A DNA stretch of 36,086 bases from MGBC113645 sp036308445. GTDB lineage: Bacteria > Bacillota_I > Bacilli_A > Erysipelotrichales > Coprobacillaceae. Below the pieces are notes generated by a model. It made no database searches. It worked only from the letters and a program-made list of their open reading frames with translations, and was not told the DNA's origin. Shown here piece after piece: positions 15,901 to 23,605 of the stretch (positions are counted from its first letter, which is position 1; each line of letters starts with the position of its first letter). Made by a program: the position numbers and the translations under genes. The stretch is taken from NCBI GenBank assembly GCA_036308445.1, contig JAXJVS010000076.1, forward strand, positions 1-36,086, written 5' to 3'.

Positions 15901-16968
15901 TTATTTCTCCTTTAAGCTTTTAAGATATCCGTATTTTTCTAGTTCACTTAACTGCTGTAGTTTCATTTCTTCATAGAAATCAACTTTCTCATCCCATATT
16001 TTTTGACAGTCTTCATCATTTCGTTTGTCTTCAATTTTATATTTATCTTGTAATAATTTACCAAAGTATTGAGAAAGTTTTTCAGCTCCACTTAAATTTA
16101 GATGTAAACCAGCATCATAAGTATCAGTAGAAAAATCCAAACCAATTTCATCAATATAATCTAAAAAATTAATATAATATAAATCATTCTCATCAGCATA
16201 TTCCACCATCTGCTGATCCCATTCATCATACCAATATGGATACAAACTTGGTGCTTTAATTAAAACTAACTCGATATCATTTTCTTTACATAACTTCGTC
16301 ATCATATCTAAATATTTATAACTATTTTCACCAAATTCATAATTAGCTAGCTTATTTGCTTCTGGAATAGTTGTTACTGGTAGAACATCTGCTCTCATAA
16401 TAAAACCATTATGAAACTGCTTTGGCTTTGTAGAAAATGCATATTGAAAATCATCTTCTGTTAATTCACTCCATCGTGTATGGTATCTAAGCAATGGGAA
16501 TATGTAATCAATAATAGACTCATCTTCCATCATCGAAGCCAAAATATTATCCCATTTGCTCTTAGACCATTCCATACCATCAATACTCATACGATTATAA
16601 GCTTCATTTTGTGGCTTATCATATTTCATTGATAAGACATTAAACACAACTACATCAGGTTTCTCATACCTTAATGTATCTTCTAATAAGTAATAAGATT
16701 GCCAAATCAGCTGTTGCGCGCTACCACGTATATAGCTTGTTATACCATATTCCTGCCATAATGTTATTGGTGAAAAGTTTTCATAGACTTCACAATCACC
16801 AACAAATAAAACATCATGATCCTTGACTTCTTCATCATAATAACTTTCAATTAAGTTTCCTTCAATAACATCACTTATGTATTTAGGTATAAGTAATTGC
16901 TGTAAACCAAAAAACGTACCTATAATGAGACATACTGAAAGAATAATTAATACTATTTTTTTCTTCAT
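15901..16968 (-). CDS. SGNH/GDSL-fold membrane-anchored protein with Cys in place of Ser (DltD-position gene)
   Basis: A 355-residue protein with one N-terminal membrane anchor (about 5-24) and an outward-facing SGNH-type domain. Block I reads FVGDCEVYENF: the catalytic Ser of GDS is Cys59. The C-terminal catalytic pair is in YDAGLHLNLSG (D285, H289). It occupies the place of DltD in dlt operons, right after the MBOAT gene. DltD-type proteins work with the MBOAT protein to transfer acyl groups to surface polymers. A thiol nucleophile could hold a thioester intermediate. It does not look like canonical DltD beyond the fold. Start has AGGAGGAC upstream. Confidence 0.75.
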   Translation of the reverse strand: MKKKIVLIILSVCLIIGTFFGLQQLLIPKYISDVIEGNLIESYYDEEVKDHDVLFVGDCEVYENFSPITLWQEYGITSYIRGSAQQLIWQSYYLLEDTLRYEKPDVVVFNVLSMKYDKPQNEAYNRMSIDGMEWSKSKWDNILASMMEDESIIDYIFPLLRYHTRWSELTEDDFQYAFSTKPKQFHNGFIMRADVLPVTTIPEANKLANYEFGENSYKYLDMMTKLCKENDIELVLIKAPSLYPYWYDEWDQQMVEYADENDLYYINFLDYIDEIGLDFSTDTYDAGLHLNLSGAEKLSQYFGKLLQDKYKIEDKRNDEDCQKIWDEKVDFYEEMKLQQLSELEKYGYLKSLKEK

Positions 16969-16979
16969 AATATGTCCTC

Positions 16980-18569
16980 CTAAAATTGATTATATATAAA
17001 TTGACTTGCATCATAACCAATGCTGTAAGCACCTAATAATATAATTGCAAATATCAATACATAATAAACACCAAAAGTTACTATTGTAGGTTTTCTTTCT
17101 ATCATTTCTCTTACACTACCTTTATCTTTCAATAAACTTACTGTAATCATTAGGATCACACCAATGACAATAATAATATAATCTAATGAAGTTAAACCTA
17201 AATTCATTAACGCACCATTAACAATTTCAGAAACATTCCACTTTGTAAACATACTAAAAAACATACTAAATGATAATGGCACATCCCTATAACAATCTAA
17301 TATTCTAAGACTACTCATTAATAAGAATGTTCTAATAATCTGGAATAATTTAAACCATTGTTTATTAGATACATTAAATCGAGAATGAAACCATTCATAA
17401 AAAGGTTTACACTCTTCACTTAAACAAATAACTAAACAGTTTAATAATCCCCAAACAATAAAGTTCCAGCTAGCACCATGCCAGATACCTGTCGCAAACC
17501 ATACAATAAAACTTGATACATACACAGGAAACCTTTTACCAAATCCTTTTCCTAGATGTTGTCTTGACCAGCCAGAAAACTTCAGCATTCTAGGATTTAC
17601 ACTTAATGGATAAAAAATATAGTCTTTAAACCATGTTCCCATAGTTATATGCCATCTACGCCAATATTCTGCAATATCTTTAGAAAAATATGGTCGATCA
17701 AAGTTTTCTACAAGCCTGATGCCTAACATTTGAGAAATTCCGATAGTAATATCAATACCACCAGTAAAATCAGCATATAGTTCTATTCCATAATATATCA
17801 TTCCTACTAATACAAAAATACCATCATAAGTTGCAGGATCGCCAATTAAAGTATTAACTGCTACAAGGATTCTATCAGCAATAACTAATTTCTTAAAATA
17901 TCCCCATAAAACTCTCTGCAATCCAAAATTAACTTCTCTAAGATCAAAATCATGTTCCTGATACAATGTTTTAGATAAATCATTATAACGGCTGATTGGA
18001 CCTTGAATTAACTGTGGAAAGAATGAAGTAAATAAAGATAATTTAAATATATTTTCTTGTACTTCACAAGTACCTCTATAAACATCAATAATATATCCCA
18101 TAGTCTGAAAAGTATAAAATGATATTCCTAAAGGTAAAGCAATATTTACAAATGATAATGGCTGTCCATTAAATATACCAATAATCCCATTGATATTACC
18201 AATCATAAAATTAGTATACTTAACAACTGCTAATACGCCAAAATTAAACAATAAACATATTAATAATATATTCCATTGTTTCTTTTTCATTTTATTTTTA
18301 TATTCTTTTTTATCTTGTCGAGATAATATTTCTTTCTTATCCTTAAGATATGTCTTTTGCTTATCTTTTAACTTCTTTAATTTCATACCGGCAATATAAG
18401 TAGAAATCGTTGTTGTTAAAAAATAAATCAAGTTATCAATACCACTAAAGGCATAAAAAACATAACTTCCAATCAATAATAATATCCATTGAAACTTCTT
18501 AGGAAGAAGATAATAAAGTAACATCAATATCAACACAAACAAGACAAACTGATAAGATGTAAAATACAT
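16980..18569 (-). CDS. MBOAT family acyltransferase (DltB/AlgI-like)
   Basis: A 529-residue polytopic membrane protein. Hallmarks are SFFPQLIQGPISRY (182-195), LYADFTGGIDI (264-274), EYWRRWHITMGTWFKDYIFYPL (301-322, H307) and the catalytic His in GIWHGASW (H364). MBOAT proteins such as DltB and AlgI receive an activated acyl group inside the cell and pass it to an outside acceptor. Length is above that of typical DltB (about 400) and nearer AlgI, with a basic insert at 60-97. It lies between the carrier and the SGNH gene with gaps of about 10 bases, so it should take the aminoacyl group from the carrier. Confidence 0.9.
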   Translation of the reverse strand: MYFTSYQFVLFVLILMLLYYLLPKKFQWILLLIGSYVFYAFSGIDNLIYFLTTTISTYIAGMKLKKLKDKQKTYLKDKKEILSRQDKKEYKNKMKKKQWNILLICLLFNFGVLAVVKYTNFMIGNINGIIGIFNGQPLSFVNIALPLGISFYTFQTMGYIIDVYRGTCEVQENIFKLSLFTSFFPQLIQGPISRYNDLSKTLYQEHDFDLREVNFGLQRVLWGYFKKLVIADRILVAVNTLIGDPATYDGIFVLVGMIYYGIELYADFTGGIDITIGISQMLGIRLVENFDRPYFSKDIAEYWRRWHITMGTWFKDYIFYPLSVNPRMLKFSGWSRQHLGKGFGKRFPVYVSSFIVWFATGIWHGASWNFIVWGLLNCLVICLSEECKPFYEWFHSRFNVSNKQWFKLFQIIRTFLLMSSLRILDCYRDVPLSFSMFFSMFTKWNVSEIVNGALMNLGLTSLDYIIIVIGVILMITVSLLKDKGSVREMIERKPTIVTFGVYYVLIFAIILLGAYSIGYDASQFIYNQF

Positions 18570-18577
18570 ATGAACTC

Positions 18578-18805
18578 CTATTCTTCTTCTAATCTTTCAA
18601 TTAATGCATATAAAGATTTAGCCGAATTAAAGTTTTCTTCAGTTAATTCTTCTGCAGGAATTGCAACATCAAATACATTATTGACTTCCGCAACAATAGT
18701 CACAATATCAAAAGAATCTAGAATCTTATCATCAATTAATGTTGTACAAGTTTCATAATCTACATCATCATGTAAATCTTCTAAAATTTCTAATAATTCA
18801 TCCAT
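18578..18805 (-). CDS. acyl/aminoacyl carrier protein (DltC-like)
   Basis: A 75-residue acidic carrier protein. The phosphopantetheine Ser is in the context KILDSFDIV, followed by the typical helix VAEVNNVFDVAIPAEEL. It would carry the amino acid activated by the adjacent adenylating enzyme as a thioester. Its ATG overlaps the end of that gene by eight bases. The motif DSFDIV is more ACP-like than the DSMGTV form of classical DltC. Confidence 0.88.
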   Translation of the reverse strand: MDELLEILEDLHDDVDYETCTTLIDDKILDSFDIVTIVAEVNNVFDVAIPAEELTEENFNSAKSLYALIERLEEE

Positions 18806-20312
18806 TTTTATTCCCCTTTTCTTTTAATAAATTTCTATCTATCTTACCATTAGGTGTTAAAGGCATTTCATCTAACTGTATAATCTTGTTAGGTAACATA
18901 TATCTAGGCAATTTATCTTTTAAGATACCCTTCACTTCTTTCTTATCCTTTTCACCTACATAAAATAATACAATCTTTTCTTTCTCCTTATCATAAATAC
19001 AACAAGCTGAAGTCATACCTTCAATCATATTCACATTTAATTCTATTTCTCCCATCTCAATACGATGTCCCATATGTTTAATCTGATAATCCTTTCTAGA
19101 CACAAATATCAGGTTTCCATCTTTGTCTAATTTTGCTAGATCACCAGTTTTATAAATTGTCTCTGGATATGCATCATTCATGGGATTTTGTATAAAGGCT
19201 TCTTTGGTTTTTTCTTCATTCTTATAATATCCTAAAGTCACAGCAGTTCCTCTAATACAAATTTCTCCAACTTCACCATGTTTAGCTTCTTTATTATCTT
19301 CTGTTAATAATAAAATCTGAGTATTCTTAAAAGGTTTACCTATTGGAATAACATCATCCAATTCAAATTCTTTATTAACCTCATAATAACAACTCATACC
19401 GGTTGCTTCAGTAGGTCCATATAAATTTATAAATCTTGCATTCGGTAATACTCTTTTCCATTCATTATATTGTTTAATTGGAAAAACCTCACTACCAAAT
19501 GCAATTGTATGTAAAGTTTCAGGAATAATTGTATTAAAAGTCTTAAATCCTGAGACTAAGGATAATGCCGATGCAACCCAACATATCGTATTAATTTTCT
19601 TTTCATTTAAGAAAGCAATTAACTTTGTTGGAAACATAAATAAATTCTTAGGAATTAAATATGCAGTTGCACCATATTTTAATGTTGGATACAATTCTTT
19701 TAAACAGGCATCAAAATATAAAGGAGATTGATTACCAAAAACAGTATTTTCATTCACTTGTAAAACTTGAGATAAGTTTTCTATATAATCAATAACACTT
19801 CGATGACAAGCCATAACTCCTTTCGGTACACCAGTAGAACCAGAAGTAAAAACGATATAAATTGGATCAATATCAATTTGTTGATTTCTTACATTCTGTA
19901 AAGCTAATATATCTTGATCTTCTTGAATCAATTCATCAAATAAACAGATTTCTCCTTCAAATCCCATTTGAATAGCTTTCTCTTTTGTTTTTTCATCACA
20001 AATCATAATCTTAGGATTTAAAGTCTTAAAAATTAATTCTATACGATATGTAGGCATTTCTTCATCAATAGGAACATAATAATTCCCAGAATAAATTACT
20101 CCATAAAACGCTGCAATTGCATTAGGATGCTTATTCATATAAACAACAACACTCTCTTTATAATATCCTTTATGAATAATTGAACTACCTATACTTCTTG
20201 AATAATTATAAACCTGTCCAAAAGTCAATCCATCTTTATCATTTGCATAAGCTATTTTATTTTCTACTTTATCTACTATATTTTCTAAATACTCTAAAAC
20301 ATTTGTTTGCAT
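18798..20312 (-). CDS. DltA-like amino acid adenylating enzyme (A domain)
   Basis: A 504-residue stand-alone adenylation enzyme, the same length as DltA. Core motifs: TSGSTGVPKG (156-165), NLYGPTEAT (296-304), YKTGD (387-391), RKDYQIKHMGHRIE (406-419) and the Lys of NGKIDR (488-493). The pocket region FDACLKELYP keeps the Asp (D201) that binds the amino group of the substrate. In FGSEVFP (272-278), however, Gly273 stands where DltA has the Cys that marks D-alanine specificity (FCGEVLP). It activates an amino acid and loads the next-door carrier. The substrate may not be D-alanine. Start follows AGGTGAG. Confidence 0.85.
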   Translation of the reverse strand: MQTNVLEYLENIVDKVENKIAYANDKDGLTFGQVYNYSRSIGSSIIHKGYYKESVVVYMNKHPNAIAAFYGVIYSGNYYVPIDEEMPTYRIELIFKTLNPKIMICDEKTKEKAIQMGFEGEICLFDELIQEDQDILALQNVRNQQIDIDPIYIVFTSGSTGVPKGVMACHRSVIDYIENLSQVLQVNENTVFGNQSPLYFDACLKELYPTLKYGATAYLIPKNLFMFPTKLIAFLNEKKINTICWVASALSLVSGFKTFNTIIPETLHTIAFGSEVFPIKQYNEWKRVLPNARFINLYGPTEATGMSCYYEVNKEFELDDVIPIGKPFKNTQILLLTEDNKEAKHGEVGEICIRGTAVTLGYYKNEEKTKEAFIQNPMNDAYPETIYKTGDLAKLDKDGNLIFVSRKDYQIKHMGHRIEMGEIELNVNMIEGMTSACCIYDKEKEKIVLFYVGEKDKKEVKGILKDKLPRYMLPNKIIQLDEMPLTPNGKIDRNLLKEKGNKNG

Positions 20313-20320
20313 ATTCTCAC

Positions 20321-21034
20321 CTACTTAACTAAATATTTATATTCTTCTTTAATCATCATTCCACATTTTTTCAATGATATAGCACTCAATAACTCCATAG
20401 CATCTAAATAATAATTATCTAATCGATAATTCTTCTTTACTATCGATAATTCAGTACAGCCAAGGATTATAATCTCTGCCCCTAATCCTTTTAAATGATT
20501 ACTAACTCTTTGAAAACAATTCATGTCTATTTTTTTACCTTTTTTTACATTATCATAGATAATATACATTACATCTTTTTGAAAAGAACAATCAGGTACA
20601 AAACATTGAATATCATATCTATTTAATTCTTTTTGAAATAATTGACTCACGATTGTACCATCAGTAGCCATAATTCCAACTTTAGAATAATTATTTCGTT
20701 GTAAAAAATTAGCTAATTCTTCTACCAAATGAACAATAGGTTTGCTCAAAGATTGAGATAAATCATCATGAAAATAATGGGCAGTTATACAAGGAATAGC
20801 AATCAAATCACATCCTTGATGAATTAATCCCTTACCAACTTCTATCATAGGTACAACTGGATTTTTATTTGACTGATTTAAAATAAATTGTGTACGATCA
20901 GGTATTGACGGACAACTATGAATAACAACTTCTAAATGTTCCTGATCACAGTTAACATCACTCATCTCAATTAATAATTCATAAAAATATGCAGTTGCAA
21001 GTGGACCTAAACCACCAATAATTCCCAACTTCAC
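20321..21034 (-). CDS. aspartate/glutamate racemase family protein
   Basis: A 237-residue PLP-independent racemase. It begins KLGIIGGLGPLATAYFYELL, and the two catalytic thiols are Cys82 in PCITAH and Cys193 in LGCTEL. The first motif has Ile where classical aspartate racemases have Asn (CNTAH), so the substrate may differ. It begins with GTG after a doubled GGAG-type site and ends eight bases before the adenylating enzyme, so it is the first gene of the cassette. The obvious idea is that it makes the D-amino acid that the A domain activates. Confidence 0.85.
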   Translation of the reverse strand: MKLGIIGGLGPLATAYFYELLIEMSDVNCDQEHLEVVIHSCPSIPDRTQFILNQSNKNPVVPMIEVGKGLIHQGCDLIAIPCITAHYFHDDLSQSLSKPIVHLVEELANFLQRNNYSKVGIMATDGTIVSQLFQKELNRYDIQCFVPDCSFQKDVMYIIYDNVKKGKKIDMNCFQRVSNHLKGLGAEIIILGCTELSIVKKNYRLDNYYLDAMELLSAISLKKCGMMIKEEYKYLVK

Positions 21035-21212
21035 GATAAACTTCTCCTATCTCCTCTTTCATGGATAAAAACGGACTTTTCCATCCTACATTCTTAATGA
21101 TTTTCTATATATTTTTTATGTTTTTATCAATATTTAATAGTGTATCACTCAGATGTCGAAAAGTCTACTTTTTTGTCAATTCTACATATTTTTCTACACC
21201 TTTTCTTCAAAC
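21035..21212 (-). promoter_or_regulatory. leader and promoter region of the Dlt-like cassette
   Basis: No gene is present. On the minus strand a perfect TTGACA (21174-21179) has no matching -10 at normal spacing. A better fit is TCGACA (21154-21159) with TTAAAT about 16 bases later, which gives a leader of roughly 100 bases. The palindrome AAAAGT-AG-ACTTTT lies just upstream of that -35 and could be an operator. All of this is tentative. Confidence 0.3.
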
Positions 21213-21236
21213 AAAAAAAAGCCATTATGGCTTTTT
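21213..21236 (-). terminator. terminator of the M48 protease gene
   Basis: Minus strand: AAAAAGCC, loop ATAAT, GGCTTTTT followed by more T's. The stop codon is inside the hairpin. Confidence 0.85.
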
Positions 21237-22430
21237 CAATTTTTTCACTCTTTCTATTAATGATGGATGTGAATAAGTTAATTTTACTACTAATGGATGA
21301 GGTAGAACATCAGATAAGCTATTTTTAGTTAGTTTCTTTAAGATATTCGCTAATTCTATACCATATCCTTGTCCTGCAGCAAATTCATCAGCTTCATATT
21401 CACATTTTCTAGAAAGCTGACTAGCAGGAATATCTAACAAGAACATTAATGGAGAAATAAAATGACTCAATAAAATCATAATCATATAATAATTTAACTG
21501 ATTAATACCGAAATCTCTATAAAGAGTAGGATCAATGACAACAACAATAAACAAGATAAAAAACAGAGTCATTTTAAAATAATTCATTAATTTTAATTGT
21601 TGATTATGATTATATACTGCATGCCCTAATTCATGAGAGAATACAGCTAATATCTCCTTATCACTATAATTTTTAAACATATTATCATCTATACATATTT
21701 CCTTTTCCTTATCTCCTAGACAAAAAGCATTAGCTCTTGTAGTACGTTTAGAAGCATCCATTATGTATACACCCTTAAGTTTAAATCCCTGCTTAGAGAC
21801 CAAATCATAAATTTTATTCTTAAATTCGCCATCTTCTAAAGGAGTAAACTGATTATAAATTCTTAATATTCTCAAACCATTTTTTTGAATAATTGTAACA
21901 AACCCACCAATAACAATAAACAATACGACAAACCCATAAAAAGAAAACCATTTATAAAAATAATGAACAAATAATACAAGAATAATAATCATTAATATAT
22001 CAATAACAAATTCCTTAACTGAATCACCAATAAAAGTCTTTATAGTTGTTTTATTCATACCAAACTTTTCTTCTATCTTAAAGATACGATAATACTCCTC
22101 AATCATCCCAACTAATGACTCAAAAACGTACATAACACAAATCATCCCCAAAGAGTTTAACAAAACATCCTGATCAAATAAAGAAGAAAGAAAACAATAA
22201 AACGGTGATAAAATAAGTATACAATCAAAAATAAAATGTATAACCAATTTAATCACTGCATAATTATCAGTCACATTTTCATATCTCATCCATTTGTTGT
22301 ATTGATGTTTACTATAAAATCCTTTTAATTCATCTGGTAAACCTTTATCTCTCTGATTCTTATTTAAATATAGCTTTAAAAGTTTAACCATTAACATAAT
22401 TAAACTCAATGTCACTAAAAATAACCTCAT
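21225..22430 (-). CDS. M48 family metalloprotease, STE24 (CAAX protease 1) type
   Basis: A 401-residue membrane zinc protease. The zinc site is SHELGHAVYNH (265-275), with the third ligand in CEYEADEFAAG about 90 residues later. EKFGMNKTTIKTFIGDSVK (121-139) is the STE24 signature that separates it from HtpX. Five to six hydrophobic stretches are visible (60-85, 90-108, 140-160, 163-182, 283-302, 310-330). Bacterial homologues are thought to act in membrane protein quality control; the target is unknown. The ATG lies 13 bases after AGGAG. It appears to be a single-gene unit between two terminators. Confidence 0.88.
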   Translation of the reverse strand: MRLFLVTLSLIMLMVKLLKLYLNKNQRDKGLPDELKGFYSKHQYNKWMRYENVTDNYAVIKLVIHFIFDCILILSPFYCFLSSLFDQDVLLNSLGMICVMYVFESLVGMIEEYYRIFKIEEKFGMNKTTIKTFIGDSVKEFVIDILMIIILVLFVHYFYKWFSFYGFVVLFIVIGGFVTIIQKNGLRILRIYNQFTPLEDGEFKNKIYDLVSKQGFKLKGVYIMDASKRTTRANAFCLGDKEKEICIDDNMFKNYSDKEILAVFSHELGHAVYNHNQQLKLMNYFKMTLFFILFIVVVIDPTLYRDFGINQLNYYMIMILLSHFISPLMFLLDIPASQLSRKCEYEADEFAAGQGYGIELANILKKLTKNSLSDVLPHPLVVKLTYSHPSLIERVKKLKKP

Positions 22431-22462
22431 ATATTATCACTACTCTCCTATTTAATATAAAC

Positions 22463-22471
22463 ATTATAACA
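22463..22471 (-). promoter_or_regulatory. extended -10 promoter of the M48 protease gene
   Basis: Minus strand TGTTATAAT: a perfect TATAAT preceded by the TGn extension, which can replace a good -35 element. None is visible at the usual distance. Confidence 0.5.
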
Positions 22472-22490
22472 TATATCACCAAAACATACA

Positions 22491-22537
22491 TTAAAAGAAA
22501 AAAGCTGATTCTAGTTATTTCTAACTTGAATCAGCTT
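22491..22537 (-). terminator. terminator of the rnf operon
   Basis: Minus strand: AAGCTGATTC, one A-A mismatch, AGTTA, tetraloop GAAA, TAACT, GAATCAGCTT, then TTTTTCTTTT. An unusually long and regular hairpin (15 pairs) with a GNRA loop. Confidence 0.9.
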
Positions 22538-22542
22538 ATATT

Positions 22543-22854
22543 TTAAGCAGTAACTTTTAAAGTTGTACCATCTGGCCCTGGAGTTTCATTTAAATATTTA
22601 GCAACATCTGCTTTAATTTCCGCATTAGCGACAACACAACCTGAAACCTTAGTTACAGTTCCTTCAACTAATGCAGCAGCAAAACCAGCACATCCTGGAT
22701 AACCGCATCCACCACAATTTGCACCTGGAAGTTTTTCAGTTACAACAGTAATACGTTCATCTTCTTCAACATGTAAATATTTATTAGCAAATCCTAACAA
22801 TGCTCCTAGTACAGCTCCGATAGCAAGTAACGCTAAAACAGCATTAACATCCAT
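22543..22854 (-). CDS. rnfB: RnfB-like iron-sulfur subunit, minimal form
   Basis: A 103-residue protein with an N-terminal membrane helix (about 3-22) and the 4Fe-4S domain of RnfB: GANCGGCGYPGCAGFAAA, then a fourth Cys in VSGCVVA. Canonical RnfB goes on with two or more ferredoxin-type CxxCxxC clusters that take electrons from soluble ferredoxin; here the protein ends in KVTA and a terminator follows at once, so these domains are truly absent rather than shifted. Start 22854 is set by AAGGAGGA. It overlaps the small Cys-rich gene by 11 bases and is last in the operon. Confidence 0.85.
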   Translation of the reverse strand: MDVNAVLALLAIGAVLGALLGFANKYLHVEEDERITVVTEKLPGANCGGCGYPGCAGFAAALVEGTVTKVSGCVVANAEIKADVAKYLNETPGPDGTTLKVTA

Positions 22855-23032
22855 TGTCTTTTTCCTCCTTCTTATGAGCAGTATTGTGTGAACAAGAAAT
22901 ATCATTACATCCACTACATCCACTCATTACCTCTTCACACCCTTCAGGTTTAGGTGTTTTTTTATTCAACAAATATGTTCCAATATAAACAGCAATCAAT
23001 ATTGCCATCCACACGAAAGCCCAAATACTCAT
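22844..23032 (-). CDS. small Cys-rich single-helix membrane protein in the rnf operon
   Basis: A 62-residue protein: one membrane helix (residues 3-22), LNKK, then a cytoplasmic or periplasmic tail with Cys32, 39, 42, 47 and 62 (EGCEEVMSGCSGCNDISCSH). Its ATG overlaps the rnfA stop (TAATG), so it is made together with RnfA. The plan of one helix plus a short Cys cluster is like NqrM, a maturation factor that supplies iron to the Na+-NQR complex, and also like the FeoB-associated Cys-rich proteins. Iron-sulfur delivery to RnfA/RnfE is my inference. It is easily missed because a longer false start at 23065 exists. Confidence 0.7.
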   Translation of the reverse strand: MSIWAFVWMAILIAVYIGTYLLNKKTPKPEGCEEVMSGCSGCNDISCSHNTAHKKEEKDNGC

Positions 23033-23604
23033 TAAACAAGACCTGCGATTCCGGCAATAGCACATGCCATGATTCCAGCAGTAATTAATGCGATTGGAGT
23101 TCCTTTAAAGCTTTCAGGAACGTTAGCGATTTCTAATCTTTGTCTAATAGTTGCAAATACATAAATAACAATTGTAAAACCAATTGAAACAGAGAACCCT
23201 GCAACTGCTGATTCAATTAAATTATAACCAGCACTAATATTATCTAAAGCTACCCCTAATACAGCACAGTTTGTAGTAATTAATGGTAAATAAACACCCA
23301 TTGCTTTATAAATAGCTGGACTTGTTTTCTTTAAGAACATTTCTACAAATTGTACTAAAGAAGCAATAACTAAGATAAAAGTAATTAAATCTAAGTAAGC
23401 AATTTCTAAAGGTACTAATACAAAATTATATATTAACCAAGTTACAATAGAAGCAACCACAATAACAAATGTGACTGCAACACCCATGCTTAATGCATTT
23501 TCAGGTTTTTTAGATACACCAAGTAAAGGACATACAGCATAGAACTTGCTTAATACAACGTTATTAACAAAAGTTAATCCAATAAATAAAGTAACTAATT
23601 CCAT
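23032..23604 (-). CDS. rnfA: Rnf complex subunit RnfA
   Basis: A 190-residue membrane protein with six helices, clearly RnfA/NqrE: NNVVLSKFYAVCPLLGVSKK at the start and LPLITTNCAVLGVAL later. C25 and C113 are the conserved half-membrane cysteines that, with those of RnfE, hold an intramembrane iron-sulfur cluster in characterised Rnf/Nqr. It begins directly after rnfE and is followed without gap by the Cys-rich gene. Confidence 0.95.
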   Translation of the reverse strand: MELVTLFIGLTFVNNVVLSKFYAVCPLLGVSKKPENALSMGVAVTFVIVVASIVTWLIYNFVLVPLEIAYLDLITFILVIASLVQFVEMFLKKTSPAIYKAMGVYLPLITTNCAVLGVALDNISAGYNLIESAVAGFSVSIGFTIVIYVFATIRQRLEIANVPESFKGTPIALITAGIMACAIAGIAGLV

Positions 23605-23605
23605 A

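Noticed and set aside
21174..21179. Perfect TTGACA upstream of the racemase taken as the cassette promoter
   Set aside because: No acceptable -10 lies 16-18 bases further. An ECF-sigma reading with the nearby CGAC was considered but rests on too little.
22844..23065. Longer start (23065) for the Cys-rich gene in the rnf operon
   Set aside because: It would lie inside rnfA with no ribosome site; the ATG at 23032 overlaps the rnfA stop and begins directly at the membrane helix.
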